Assembly: GCA_944325885.1 (NCBI GenBank)
Contig: CALVBT010000002.1
Coordinates: 186,001-250,000, forward strand
DNA: 64,000 nucleotides
DNA from: Candidatus Gastranaerophilales bacterium
GTDB taxonomy: Bacteria; Cyanobacteriota; Vampirovibrionia; Gastranaerophilales; Gastranaerophilaceae
Direction: 5' to 3'
Shown: positions 8,526-16,896 of the stretch, piece after piece
Position numbering within the stretch: position 1 is the stretch's first letter
How the letters are laid out: each line of letters begins with the position of its first letter
The notes under the pieces: model-generated
What the model was told of the DNA's origin: nothing
The model's database searches: none
The model's input: the letters and a program-made list of their open reading frames with translations, nothing else
Position numbers and translations under genes: made by a program

Positions 8526-9779
8526 TTGCAGAATATTAAATTGACTAGATATATTTTAATATCACTGATATTAGGGATTGTAGTAGGTCTGTTATTCCCT
8601 GATTTTGCAGTTAAATTATCACCTCTGGCTATGATGTTTTTGAATATGGTCAAGATGATTATTGCCCCGTTGCTTTTTGCAACTCTTGTTATAGGAATTG
8701 CCGGCCATGGCGATATTAAAAGCCTTGGAAAAATAGGTTTTAAAACCCTGATATATTTTGAGCTTGTCACAATTGCTGCTTTGTTAATAGGGCTTGGTAT
8801 AGGTCATTTTACACAGCCCGGTGCCGGTTTGTCACAGGTTGGAGAAGTTTCTTCAACATATATGGATGCTGTTACTGCAATGAGCCATGGCGCACACCAT
8901 GCGTCTTTAAGAGATTTGGTTATCAATATTTTTCCGTCCAGTATCATAAAATCAATGGCTGACGGAAATTTGCTCCAGATAGTTGTTTTCTGTCTGTTTT
9001 TTGCGCTGGCTATTTGTGCTGTCGGTCAAAAAGCCAAACCCATACTGGATGTATTAAATTCTCTGTCTGAGATTATGTTCAAATTTACTGAGTATGTAAT
9101 GTATTTTGCTCCGGTCGGTGTTTTTGCCGCCATTGCCAGTACAATAGGCAGCAGCGGTATTGGCATACTTAAAAATTACGTAAAAATTGTGTTTTCTTTA
9201 TATTTTGCATTGTTTGTTTTTATTGTTTTTATTCTTATTCTTGTATGCAAAATTGTAAAAATACCGATGTCAGGTTTGATAAGAACATTGAAAGATCCTG
9301 CATTGCTTGCTTTTTCTACAGCAAGCTCCGAGGCTGCGCTGCCAAAAGCAATGGAGCAGATGGAAAAATTTGGCGTTCCTAAAAATATTGTAGGGTTTGT
9401 TATGCCTACCGGATATACCTTCAATCTTGACGGCAGTACGCTGTATCTTTCTATGGCTGTGCTTTTTGCAACACAGCTTGTCGGCATTGATTTGTCTTTT
9501 CAGCAGCAGTTGATTATTATGTTTGCTTTAATGTTTACCAGCAAAGGTGTCGCAGGTGTGCCAAGAGCAGGGCTTGTTGTTCTGGCAGGTACTTTATCCA
9601 GTTTGAACTATCCTTTAATCGGGGTGGCTATTTTGCTCGGTATAGATCAGATTCTGGATATGGGAAGAACTACTGTTAACCTTATAGGCAACTGTATTGC
9701 TACCATTTTTATTGCAAGATGGGAAAACGAATTTGATTACGAAAAAATGAATGCATATTTAGCTTCAAAAGATATATAA
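8526..9779 (+). CDS. Dicarboxylate/amino acid:cation symporter (DAACS family)
   Basis: This inner-membrane symporter takes up C4-dicarboxylates or glutamate/aspartate with H+ or Na+. Family hallmarks are the serine-rich loop AFSTASSEAALPKAMEQ, the MPTGYTFNLDGSTLYLSMAVLF helix and the late DQILDMGRTTVNLIGN segment. The 417-residue length is normal and about eight hydrophobic segments are visible. The start is TTG at 8526, with AGAGGA about 8 nt upstream. Substrate cannot be read from sequence alone. Confidence 0.93.
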   Translation: MQNIKLTRYILISLILGIVVGLLFPDFAVKLSPLAMMFLNMVKMIIAPLLFATLVIGIAGHGDIKSLGKIGFKTLIYFELVTIAALLIGLGIGHFTQPGAGLSQVGEVSSTYMDAVTAMSHGAHHASLRDLVINIFPSSIIKSMADGNLLQIVVFCLFFALAICAVGQKAKPILDVLNSLSEIMFKFTEYVMYFAPVGVFAAIASTIGSSGIGILKNYVKIVFSLYFALFVFIVFILILVCKIVKIPMSGLIRTLKDPALLAFSTASSEAALPKAMEQMEKFGVPKNIVGFVMPTGYTFNLDGSTLYLSMAVLFATQLVGIDLSFQQQLIIMFALMFTSKGVAGVPRAGLVVLAGTLSSLNYPLIGVAILLGIDQILDMGRTTVNLIGNCIATIFIARWENEFDYEKMNAYLASKDI

Positions 9780-9826
9780 TTTTCCATGCTTGTTGTATAA
9801 TAACTGAGTAAAGAGATATTTTGTGA

Positions 9827-10792
9827 TTGGCGGTTCCTATGCTTCAAATTTTTAAAACACAGGAAGACAAAACCCTAAAAGAACTTTCTATAAACGAATT
9901 TGAGAAGGGATCATGGTTCAATTTGATAAAGCCGACTGCTGATGAGATAAAGCAGGTAGCTGCCGCATTAAATATCGATGCTGATTTTCTTAGAGATTCT
10001 CTGGACTCTGAAGAACGTTCCCGTATAGAACTCGATGATGACAAACTGCTTATAATCACAAATATCCCTTTAATGGAAGACGAAAACAGCTTTGATACAT
10101 TGCCTCTGGGTGTAATTCTTACTCCGGACAATATTGTTACGGTATCGTTAAAAGAGAACAGAATCATTTCTTTCTTCAATCAGGATACAACAAAACTTTT
10201 TGATACAGCTAACAGAACGAGATTTCTTTTCCAAATTCTATTTCGTTCTACAAAGTTTTACTTGAGATATCTTGAACACATCAATCGCCATACAGACAAA
10301 ATTGAAATAGAATTAAAACGAACAATGAAAAATAAAGCATTGTTCCAGCTTTTAGATGTTCAAAAATCTCTTGTATATTTTACTACTGCATTAAAAGATA
10401 ACGGCAGAGTTTTGGAAAAACTCAGCAGATTCAAAAAATTCTCAGGTTTTTCAAATTTTATGGAATACAATGAAGAAATTGAGGATTTGATGGAGGACGT
10501 TATCATTGAAAACAAACAGGCTGTTGAAATGGTAGAAATGCATAGAAACATTCTCGAAAGTATGATGGATGCTTTTGCTTCTATTATTTCCAACAACTTG
10601 AACATAGTGATGAAGTTTTTGACTTCTGTTACAATTATTCTGGCTATACCGACAATGGTTTCCAGTTTTTGGGGAATGAATGTTGAGGTTCCTATGGCGC
10701 ATTTTCATTATGCGTTTTTGGGCATATTGCTTTTTTCTTTGATGCTGGCAGGTATCATTGCCACTATATTAGCCAGAAAGGGACTGTTTTAA
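9827..10792 (+). CDS. corA: CorA-type divalent metal ion transporter
   Basis: CorA proteins form pentameric Mg2+/Co2+ channels. This 321-residue protein has a soluble N-terminal domain, a long coiled stalk helix (residues about 150-255) and two C-terminal membrane helices. The signature WGMN follows the first helix (PTMVSSFWGMNVEVPMAHF). The start is TTG at 9827, with AGAGA upstream; an ATG at 9839 is an alternative. It stands alone between the symporter and the GH13-like gene, and a terminator follows. Confidence 0.93.
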   Translation: MAVPMLQIFKTQEDKTLKELSINEFEKGSWFNLIKPTADEIKQVAAALNIDADFLRDSLDSEERSRIELDDDKLLIITNIPLMEDENSFDTLPLGVILTPDNIVTVSLKENRIISFFNQDTTKLFDTANRTRFLFQILFRSTKFYLRYLEHINRHTDKIEIELKRTMKNKALFQLLDVQKSLVYFTTALKDNGRVLEKLSRFKKFSGFSNFMEYNEEIEDLMEDVIIENKQAVEMVEMHRNILESMMDAFASIISNNLNIVMKFLTSVTIILAIPTMVSSFWGMNVEVPMAHFHYAFLGILLFSLMLAGIIATILARKGLF

Positions 10793-10836
10793 TTAATATT
10801 TTATAGTTTCTTTAAGTTATTGTAACAATGTTACTG

Positions 10837-10867
10837 AAAAAAGTGGCATGCTTAGCAACTTTTTTTC
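10837..10867 (+). terminator. Rho-independent terminator after corA
   Basis: AAAAAAGT pairs with ACTTTTTT around an inner GC/GC pair and the loop ATGCTTA, and a T-run follows directly. It closes the corA transcript just before the GH13-like gene. Confidence 0.7.
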
Positions 10868-10916
10868 TGTTTCATCTTAATATTTATAGACAAGCGTGTT
10901 ATGTGAGGTTAATACT

Positions 10917-13900
10917 GTGAACATCAATCATTTGGATTTATCAGGCAATTTGAGAGTTACAAATCCTTTGTCCAGCAAAAAAGGTAAAAAACATTCTCCC
11001 AGTTTTTCAGGCTGCATTTTGACTCAGGATAACAGAGGCCGTGATGTTTACAAAATTAATTTGCCAAATGCCCCAAAAGGCACAAAGGTAGAGCTTGTCG
11101 CAATGACAAAGGATAACAATGGCAATTACAGTGTGCACCAGGATTCTGTCAGCAAAGAACTTCCGGGTGGCTTTGGATATTTGGAAGTCAAGGCTGATGA
11201 TTTTAACCTCAAAAGCAGCAACGCTGTATTGGGATATAAGTTTGTTGTTAACGGAAAACAGTATAATGACAAATCAGTTGTTGGGGACAAAGGCTATAAT
11301 ATCGCAGTGCCTGTATGGGCAGCAAATTCTACTGCTCCAAAAGTTATTGAACATTTTTTGATTGATGCTTTTAATGTTCCAAAAGAAAATTTAAACGTAA
11401 GAAGAAACCATTTTAATGTTCTTGGTACAACTTTAAATTCTACAAACGAAATGGTGCCTAAAATGGCAGAAGCAGGTATTACAGAATTTTTAAGTACACC
11501 TGTTTTCGGTCAGGATAATATTTCAAGCCATGGCTACTGGACAACAAACCCTTACCAGATTACTAACAATCTTGGCGACATTACAGATTTTAAAAATTTA
11601 ATGATTAACTTGTACAATCACGGTATGAGATGGATTGCTGACGGTGCTTTTGTTAATGAAGGTGTTGAAGGTATCCATATAAAAGATATTCAAAACTGGG
11701 GCGCAAAAAGTCCTTTGTTGAATATGTTTGAAACTAAAGATGTTCAGGATATTCCTCCACGCTACGGTATATTGTCTAAAAATCCTGAAGTCGATAAACA
11801 TACACACATCCAGCTTGTAAACGCTCCTTACCGTATAATTTTCGAAAAGGGCGAGGACGGTGTTTATTATGAAAAAGCAATTAAACATTCCCATGTAAAT
11901 CCGTCATATCCTACTTACATTCAGGTGTTTGATGACAGATTGGCTTCCGAAGAGCAGATGAACGGTAATAAAACCTTTAATGTCTATGACAAAAAAGAAA
12001 CAGGCGACAGCTATGATATTGCAAATTACAGAGATTCTGTTCAGGCTGCAAACTTTAGAGTTACGCCAAGAGAAGTAGAAGCAAATTATCATAAATATAA
12101 AGAAGCAAGACACCATGACAAAGACAGTCAGTTCAAAAATTATCTGACAAGATGGACTAATAAAGAAATCGTTACCTCAAACAAAGACGGCGGTATTTCT
12201 CTGTGGGTCGGAAACAGTGATATTTCTAAAAAGAAATTTATTACCGCAGAATCAACTATAGCTGCCCTGCCTCCTGAAAGAAGAGCAGCTGCAAGAGCCG
12301 CTCAATATCAGGTTCAGGATGACACTGTTCAAATCGGCAAGTTCTGGGCTTACGAAGTAGCAAGAACCCTTACGGAATACACTGCAAAAGAACTCTCTGA
12401 TAAAGTAAAAAATCAGGGCAAAACTTATAAAGAAGCTGTAGAAGAATTAATTAGTGAAAAGAAAATACCAAAAAGAGCAGAAGCTATTCTTGAACAAACA
12501 GACAACAAACCGTCAGCACTCGACAATATTCTTAAAATGAATGCTTACGGAACAGAAAGAAGATACCATCTCAGACAGCAAAAAATGCCGGAAACAATTG
12601 CAGATGGATTGATGTCATATCCTTTTGATGCAATTGAATTTTCACCGGATCTGGTAAGCGTATTTTCTTATCCTTATATTAAAAATATGGCTGTTACAGA
12701 AGATACAGTCGGCAAGTCCAGATATGATATGTTCAAAATGGGCGATGCCTATTACAATATGATGCCCGAAGATTACAGAGCATTATACAAAAAAATGGAT
12801 AATGTTATTGCATCAGATTTGAGCGCAAAGGCTTTTGATATCCTTTCTAAACTGGAGCAGTCAACAGGCCAAAAACTTTTGGAAGGTAAAGAATTAACAA
12901 CCGAGGGCAGAGAAATTTACTCTATGATTGCACCGGATGTTGCAAAATTCCTTGTTGTTTCTGCGCTTGTTCCTTCTATTGAACCTAACTACGCTAACAA
13001 AAACAATTTGGAATATAATACAAAAAATCTCAACAAAGTAGATTTGAACGCATTGAATCTTCAATACGAAACAACTCCTGAAAAAACTGCTGACAAATTA
13101 ATCAATATGATAAAAACAGGTGTTGATAAAATTTCTGAAGATAAAATGAATAAGTTTGTGGCACATTTGTCCCAAAGACTCGATGGTATAGATTCCGATG
13201 CAGTAAATGTTGCTAAATTGATTGTTGAAAAAACAGAATCCGGCTTGAATTTCAGAATAGACGCATCAAAAGATGTCGGCGATTCAGATTCTGTTGAAGA
13301 CGGTGCTTTTTCTGATGCAGAAAACAAACAGCGTGTTATGAATTTCTGGAACAAGTTTAATTCAGGATTTAGGGAATACAATCCGGCAGGTTCGTCATTC
13401 GGAGAACTCACAAACTGGCCTTCTTCTATTTTTGCGGAATTTATGCTGAGAACAGGGTTCACTACAATATCTGACTACAACTATTTCTATTCAATGCTGC
13501 CGGGATTGTACGGTCAGAATGATGAAGGTACTTTCCACGGTAATATAGCAAGTAAATTCTCAGACAGAGCCTATACAAATAAGGGAGAAATTGGTTATTT
13601 TGATTCTTCAACAGCAGAAGGTTTGAATTTCTCACACAGATTTGTCGGCAACCATGACAAACCGAGAATCTTGCACCTTTTTGCAACAAATGTCGGTGTG
13701 TTAAATACAGACAGAGCAAAGGCTGTTGCTGATGCTTTTGAACAAAGAGGTTTTGCAAATTCAAGCGAGTTTAACAGTTTGCCTGATTCTTTCAAATCAT
13801 CAATGAGAGATGCATTGAATAATTTGAAAGACGGCAGATATCATAAAGATGGTGTTGAAAAACCATTTGATGCAGAAGATTTTGGCGCAAGACCTTTTGA

Positions 13901-14723
13901 TTACAATATAGATTATATTATCAATGAGGCTGCAGAAATTAATTCTGATTTCAAAAATTATATTGAAGCTCCGGAAAATCAGCCTAAGGTTGCAAAATTG
14001 AAAGCAAATATTCTGCAGGCTGTTCTGGCTCCGGCTTTAGAAAAATACAGAGCATTGTGGTTCGCTATGAATGCACTGCCGGGTGCGCCGACAAATTATG
14101 CAGGTGATGAACTAGCTATGACCGGCTGGGAAACACCTTGTAAAAATGAAAAACAACAAAACAGAAATCCTTTGAGATGGGATAGGCTCGATGATGACAA
14201 TTATGCGTTCATAAAAGATTTTAAACGTAAATTGGATGACATTTCAAAGGTAAGAACTCTGGATGCTGCTTCAGCTTTGTCAAACGGAGCTATAATCCAT
14301 TTGTATGACCAGCAGATAAAAGGCGGCGGCAAGGCTCTTGCATTATACAGATACAATGATAAAACAGATGCGATTTGTATTTTGAATAACGATTATTTTA
14401 GTGCAGACAACAATAGCACAGGTAAAGAATCATATCTGGATTATATTGATTTAGGCAATTTACCTTTTGGTTTGCAAAAAGGTACTATCTATGTTGATGC
14501 ATTGAATAAGAATAATAAATTTAAAGTTACAGATGATTATAAAATAGAAAAAATTAACGATAAAGGCGATACCGAGGGTGAAATATATCTTGGTAATGCG
14601 GGTTTGATTCTTTTAAGAGAAAGTGATTTTAAAAACAAGAAATTTTCTTTTAAAGGAAGAATAGAAAATGCAAATGTAAAATTGGCAAATACAAAATATA
14701 ATTTTTCTTATATGAATAAGTAA
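10917..14723 (+). CDS. Large GH13-like (alpha-amylase superfamily) protein with N-terminal SFSG box
   Basis: The 1268-residue protein has an alpha-amylase style barrel with long insertions. Recognisable blocks are ITEFLSTPVFGQDN, HGYWTTNPYQI, GMRWIADGAFVNEG (like the region I DGVFNH block), FGELTNWPSS (possible region III acid), HRFVGNHDKPRIL (region IV NHD) and PGAPTNYAGDELAMTG. The region II nucleophile is not clear to me, so activity is uncertain. There is no signal peptide. I chose GTG at 10917 because TGTGAGG lies 8 nt upstream; GTG at 10896 is in frame but less well placed. The start MNIN and the box PSFSG (residues 28-32) match other proteins in this window. Target is probably an alpha-glucan, by inference. 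Confidence 0.75.
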   Translation: MNINHLDLSGNLRVTNPLSSKKGKKHSPSFSGCILTQDNRGRDVYKINLPNAPKGTKVELVAMTKDNNGNYSVHQDSVSKELPGGFGYLEVKADDFNLKSSNAVLGYKFVVNGKQYNDKSVVGDKGYNIAVPVWAANSTAPKVIEHFLIDAFNVPKENLNVRRNHFNVLGTTLNSTNEMVPKMAEAGITEFLSTPVFGQDNISSHGYWTTNPYQITNNLGDITDFKNLMINLYNHGMRWIADGAFVNEGVEGIHIKDIQNWGAKSPLLNMFETKDVQDIPPRYGILSKNPEVDKHTHIQLVNAPYRIIFEKGEDGVYYEKAIKHSHVNPSYPTYIQVFDDRLASEEQMNGNKTFNVYDKKETGDSYDIANYRDSVQAANFRVTPREVEANYHKYKEARHHDKDSQFKNYLTRWTNKEIVTSNKDGGISLWVGNSDISKKKFITAESTIAALPPERRAAARAAQYQVQDDTVQIGKFWAYEVARTLTEYTAKELSDKVKNQGKTYKEAVEELISEKKIPKRAEAILEQTDNKPSALDNILKMNAYGTERRYHLRQQKMPETIADGLMSYPFDAIEFSPDLVSVFSYPYIKNMAVTEDTVGKSRYDMFKMGDAYYNMMPEDYRALYKKMDNVIASDLSAKAFDILSKLEQSTGQKLLEGKELTTEGREIYSMIAPDVAKFLVVSALVPSIEPNYANKNNLEYNTKNLNKVDLNALNLQYETTPEKTADKLINMIKTGVDKISEDKMNKFVAHLSQRLDGIDSDAVNVAKLIVEKTESGLNFRIDASKDVGDSDSVEDGAFSDAENKQRVMNFWNKFNSGFREYNPAGSSFGELTNWPSSIFAEFMLRTGFTTISDYNYFYSMLPGLYGQNDEGTFHGNIASKFSDRAYTNKGEIGYFDSSTAEGLNFSHRFVGNHDKPRILHLFATNVGVLNTDRAKAVADAFEQRGFANSSEFNSLPDSFKSSMRDALNNLKDGRYHKDGVEKPFDAEDFGARPFDYNIDYIINEAAEINSDFKNYIEAPENQPKVAKLKANILQAVLAPALEKYRALWFAMNALPGAPTNYAGDELAMTGWETPCKNEKQQNRNPLRWDRLDDDNYAFIKDFKRKLDDISKVRTLDAASALSNGAIIHLYDQQIKGGGKALALYRYNDKTDAICILNNDYFSADNNSTGKESYLDYIDLGNLPFGLQKGTIYVDALNKNNKFKVTDDYKIEKINDKGDTEGEIYLGNAGLILLRESDFKNKKFSFKGRIENANVKLANTKYNFSYMNK

Positions 14724-14760
14724 TATTGCCTAACATGTATTTTTAAGTTAATATAATATA

Positions 14761-15021
14761 GCCGTGCTTCCACGGGGACTTGGCGGATCTCTTGACCCGA
14801 ACGCTTATGCGGGGTGCAGAGCCTGCTGTGAGGCGAATGTGGAAACGCAGACAGGTATATTTGTTTATGATTGCTCAAAATTTTTCGGCAAAAGCAATCG
14901 AACCGTGTCAGATCAGGAATGAAGCAGCACTAAGATTTAACTTTTGGGTGAAGGATATTTGAGAGGGAGATAAATATATTTTGAAAGCGAATTTGTGTTT
15001 GTCGATAGGCAGTGGCACGGC
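14761..15021 (+). ncRNA. ffs: Signal recognition particle RNA, large type with Alu domain
   Basis: This RNA binds Ffh and targets ribosomes to the membrane. The conserved helix 8 is visible at 14907-14933: GTCAGATCAGGAATGAAGCA, containing the GGAA tetraloop and the AGCAG asymmetric loop. The ends pair (GCCGTGC at the 5' end, GCACGGC at 15015-15021), and the 5' part carries Alu-domain loops, so this is the 260-nt large form rather than the 4.5S form. A T-rich run follows at once and may end transcription. Confidence 0.9.
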
Positions 15022-15410
15022 TTTTATTTTTTAATTTTTTTGTTTTAATTCTATTTGATTTTTATTAATAAATCTTTATTAAGATTGTAAAAAGATTTTT
15101 TAGCCACTTGTACTAGGGGGCATGGTCAATTGTAAAACTTCTTTTACAAAATTCTTATTGTATAACAAGTTTTATCTTAGTATTATATTTTCACAGGAGA
15201 TAACTGGGAACGAAAGAGGTGATGGCACATTCCGGGGATTAGGAAAAATCAAGGAAGAGGAAAAGAAAAAAGAAATTTTTAATTATTTATTAGGAAGATT
15301 AGAAAAAATTTTTTATTTTAATTAATTTATTTTATTTTATTTTATTTTATTTAGGTTTGGCTACTAGCTGCGGGGATGAAAAATAATATTGGGATGAGAA
15401 AAAAGAAATA
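15022..15410 (+). other. Interval of unknown content, possibly a structured transcript
   Basis: No convincing gene was found between the SRP RNA and the terminator at 15411. A plus-strand frame at 15122-15325 has no ribosome-binding site and low-complexity composition. A perfect hairpin TTGTAAAA-CTTC-TTTTACAA lies at 15130-15149, and TAGCCA near 15100 can pair with TGGCTA near 15357. The GC-richer patch at 15200-15245 stands out from its AT-rich surroundings. A downstream plus-strand terminator suggests something is transcribed. I could not match it to 6S RNA, RNase P RNA or tmRNA. Confidence 0.3.
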
Positions 15411-15445
15411 AAGGTTCTGTCAAAAATGTGACAGACCTTTTTGTA
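15411..15445 (+). terminator. Rho-independent terminator
   Basis: AAGGTTCTGTCA pairs with TGACAGACCTT (one bulged T) around the loop AAAATG and is followed by TTTTTG. It has no obvious coding gene before it and may end a transcript starting after the SRP RNA. Confidence 0.7.
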
Positions 15446-15580
15446 TATTAAAGTTTTTTAATTTTTTTTATTTAATGATTAAAAATTTTTATGCTTGTAT
15501 TAAAATATAATTGTGTCATAAATGAACTGACGCAAATTGAAATTATAAAATTGAAAATTGAATAAGTAAATTTAATAAGA

Positions 15581-15603
15581 AATTTAATAAGAAATATCGG
15601 GAC
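15581..15603. repeat. Copy of the tRNA-Pro(GGG) 5' flank plus first six tRNA bases
   Basis: These 23 bases are identical to 15683-15705, which is the real 5' flank and start (CGGGAC) of tRNA-Pro(GGG). The copies are 102 bp apart in the same orientation. The upstream copy runs from CGGGAC straight into a hairpin module instead of the tRNA body. Confidence 0.85.
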
Positions 15604-15648
15604 ACTCTGCCGAGGGAGAACTGACTAAATGTCAGTTCGAACGAGAGG
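15604..15648. repeat. Hairpin module ACTCTGCCGAGG...CGAGAGG, copy 1
   Basis: The module has ACTCTGCCGAGG, then the stem GAACTGAC/GTCAGTTC (15618-15625 with 15631-15638) around the loop TAAAT, then CGAGAGG. CTCT and AGAG at the ends can close an outer stem. A second copy at 25723-25766 keeps the flanks and the loop but has a different, still paired stem. Here the module is joined to a copied tRNA-Pro 5' end. Confidence 0.75.
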
Positions 15649-15699
15649 AAGCAGCGTAGCTGCGCGGCAAGGGTAGATTGAAAATTTAATAAGAAATAT

Positions 15700-15773
<74 letters not shown>

Positions 15774-15890
15774 TATTTTTTTTGTTTGTTCGCAGGTTTC
15801 ACGTGTCGGATTTTTTACGTCCTTCGGACTCAAAAATCACTCACCTGATCCTGATCTGTAAGACTCGCAAGCTCGTCAACAGCTCAAGAC

Positions 15891-16083
15891 AAATCCTGTC
15901 GTTCCGATATTTTTTTGTGGTATATCACAATACCAAGAACAGGATTACATCCTGTCACAACACGCAAAAGATAACGCTTACGCTATCTTTTAGCGGTTCT
16001 GATTCGCTTCCGTAAGGCTCATTCTTCGCCAACGTCAGCTTATCGTTCCGATATTTTTTTGTGGTATATCACAATACCAAGAA
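15891..16083. repeat. Repeat field with two copies of the tRNA-Pro(GGG) 3' end
   Basis: The tRNA 3' end AAATCCTGTCGTTCCGATAT recurs at 15891-15910, and a shorter part recurs at 16043 onward. The 41 bases 15899-15939 and 16043-16083 are identical and contain TGGTAT...ATACCA, a small hairpin. Between them lie AACAGGATTACATCCTGT, an inverted copy of the T-stem, then GATAACGCTTACGCTATC (a GNRA-loop hairpin on the minus strand), then the reverse complement of GGCGAAGAATGAGCC, which also occurs in the tRNA-Gly repeats. Apart from this, 15774-16098 holds no gene. Confidence 0.8.
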
Positions 16084-16098
16084 TGGGAAGGTTTAATA

Positions 16099-16284
16099 AT
16101 GTCAATAAAATTTAAACATCTGAAAACCGGCGATACTTATGAAATGTTGAGAGATGATGTCATAAATTGTACAAACGCAAATGACCATCAGACAATGGTC
16201 TTGTACAAACGTGACGGCTTCCCTGATTTGATTTTTGTCAGAGAAAAAGAAGAATTCTACAATAAGTTTGAAGAAATAAAATAA
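16099..16284 (+). CDS. Small DUF1653-like protein
   Basis: This 61-residue protein has the layout of DUF1653 domains: a basic KFKHLKTGDTYEML start, then MVLYKRDGFPDLIFVREKEEFYNKF, like the family's VVYR and WVRP..MF blocks. Function is unknown in the family. GGAAGG lies about 7 nt upstream of the ATG, and a strong hairpin terminator follows the stop. It sits immediately after the tRNA-Pro repeat field and starts 16 bases after the last repeat. Confidence 0.65.
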   Translation: MSIKFKHLKTGDTYEMLRDDVINCTNANDHQTMVLYKRDGFPDLIFVREKEEFYNKFEEIK

Positions 16285-16286
16285 TA

Positions 16287-16327
16287 AAAAAAGAGGCTGT
16301 CTATATACCGATTGACGCCTCTTTTTT
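16287..16327. terminator. Bidirectional terminator
   Basis: AAAAAAGAGGC (16287-16297) pairs with GCCTCTTTTTT (16317-16327). The A-run and T-run make it usable from both sides, between the small plus-strand gene and the minus-strand gene at 16337. Confidence 0.8.
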
Positions 16328-16336
16328 ACACAATCC

Positions 16337-16687
16337 TTATTTTAGAAGGCTCTGTGTTTCACTATATATATATGCCCTGACATCCGAAACAGAGGTCGCT
16401 TCAGCGCATAGCTCCGAGTAGTCTAAACTGGACAGATAAGAGTCTAATTTTGCTGCAATTTCTGGATACTGGGCTTTTAGGCTTGCTATATATGAAGACG
16501 CTTCTGATTTTGCCGTGTCTTCTGTTATGTTTACTGTAGAGGTATTGTTCTGTGTGTTTTGTTGTGTGTCTGTTGAAAAGAGTCCTTCTTCTTGCGCTTT
16601 TTTCTTTTTCTTTTCTTCTTCTGACAATTGGCTTGTGCTGGTAGATTGTACACTTGATGTTGACATTGAGCTGATAGAATTTACCAT
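16337..16687 (-). CDS. Ser/Thr-rich protein of unknown function
   Basis: I do not recognise this 116-residue protein. The first half is Ser/Thr/Gln-rich and low complexity (ISSMSTSSVQSTSTSQLS), with a lysine cluster EEEKKKKKAQEE. The second half is helical (EASSYIASLKAQYPEIAAKLDSYLSSLDYSELCAEATS). No signal peptide or membrane segment is seen. Base composition resembles its neighbours. A minus-strand promoter lies just upstream and a shared terminator downstream, so it is probably a single-gene transcript. Confidence 0.65.
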   Translation of the reverse strand: MVNSISSMSTSSVQSTSTSQLSEEEKKKKKAQEEGLFSTDTQQNTQNNTSTVNITEDTAKSEASSYIASLKAQYPEIAAKLDSYLSSLDYSELCAEATSVSDVRAYIYSETQSLLK

Positions 16688-16715
16688 TTGATTTTCTCCA
16701 TAAAATTAACTTACA

Positions 16716-16744
16716 TGTATAATATTCCCAAATTGGTATATCAA
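16716..16744 (-). promoter_or_regulatory. Promoter of the Ser/Thr-rich protein gene
   Basis: On the minus strand TTGATA and TATACA are separated by 17 bases, about 30-60 nt upstream of the ATG at 16687. GGAGA precedes that start codon. Confidence 0.5.
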
Positions 16745-16896
16745 ATATTAGCCCTCAAGAGCCTATTTTTTTTAATTTGAAAAAGTTAAATATTACCCGA
16801 ATTATTTATAATAGTTTACAAAATGGCTAATTTTTTAGATTTAATACGTGATTTATACTATAATTTTAGTCAGAATCGTAAAATTTAAGGGGAAAA

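Noticed and set aside
13061-13764. Minus-strand frames inside the GH13-like gene
   Set aside because: They are shadows of the long plus-strand gene, with no ribosome-binding sites.
14780-14962. Plus-strand 60-residue frame
   Set aside because: It lies wholly inside the SRP RNA.
15122-15325. 67-residue plus-strand protein
   Set aside because: No ribosome-binding site, biased Lys/Glu/Phe composition and no recognisable fold; kept only as an unexplained interval.
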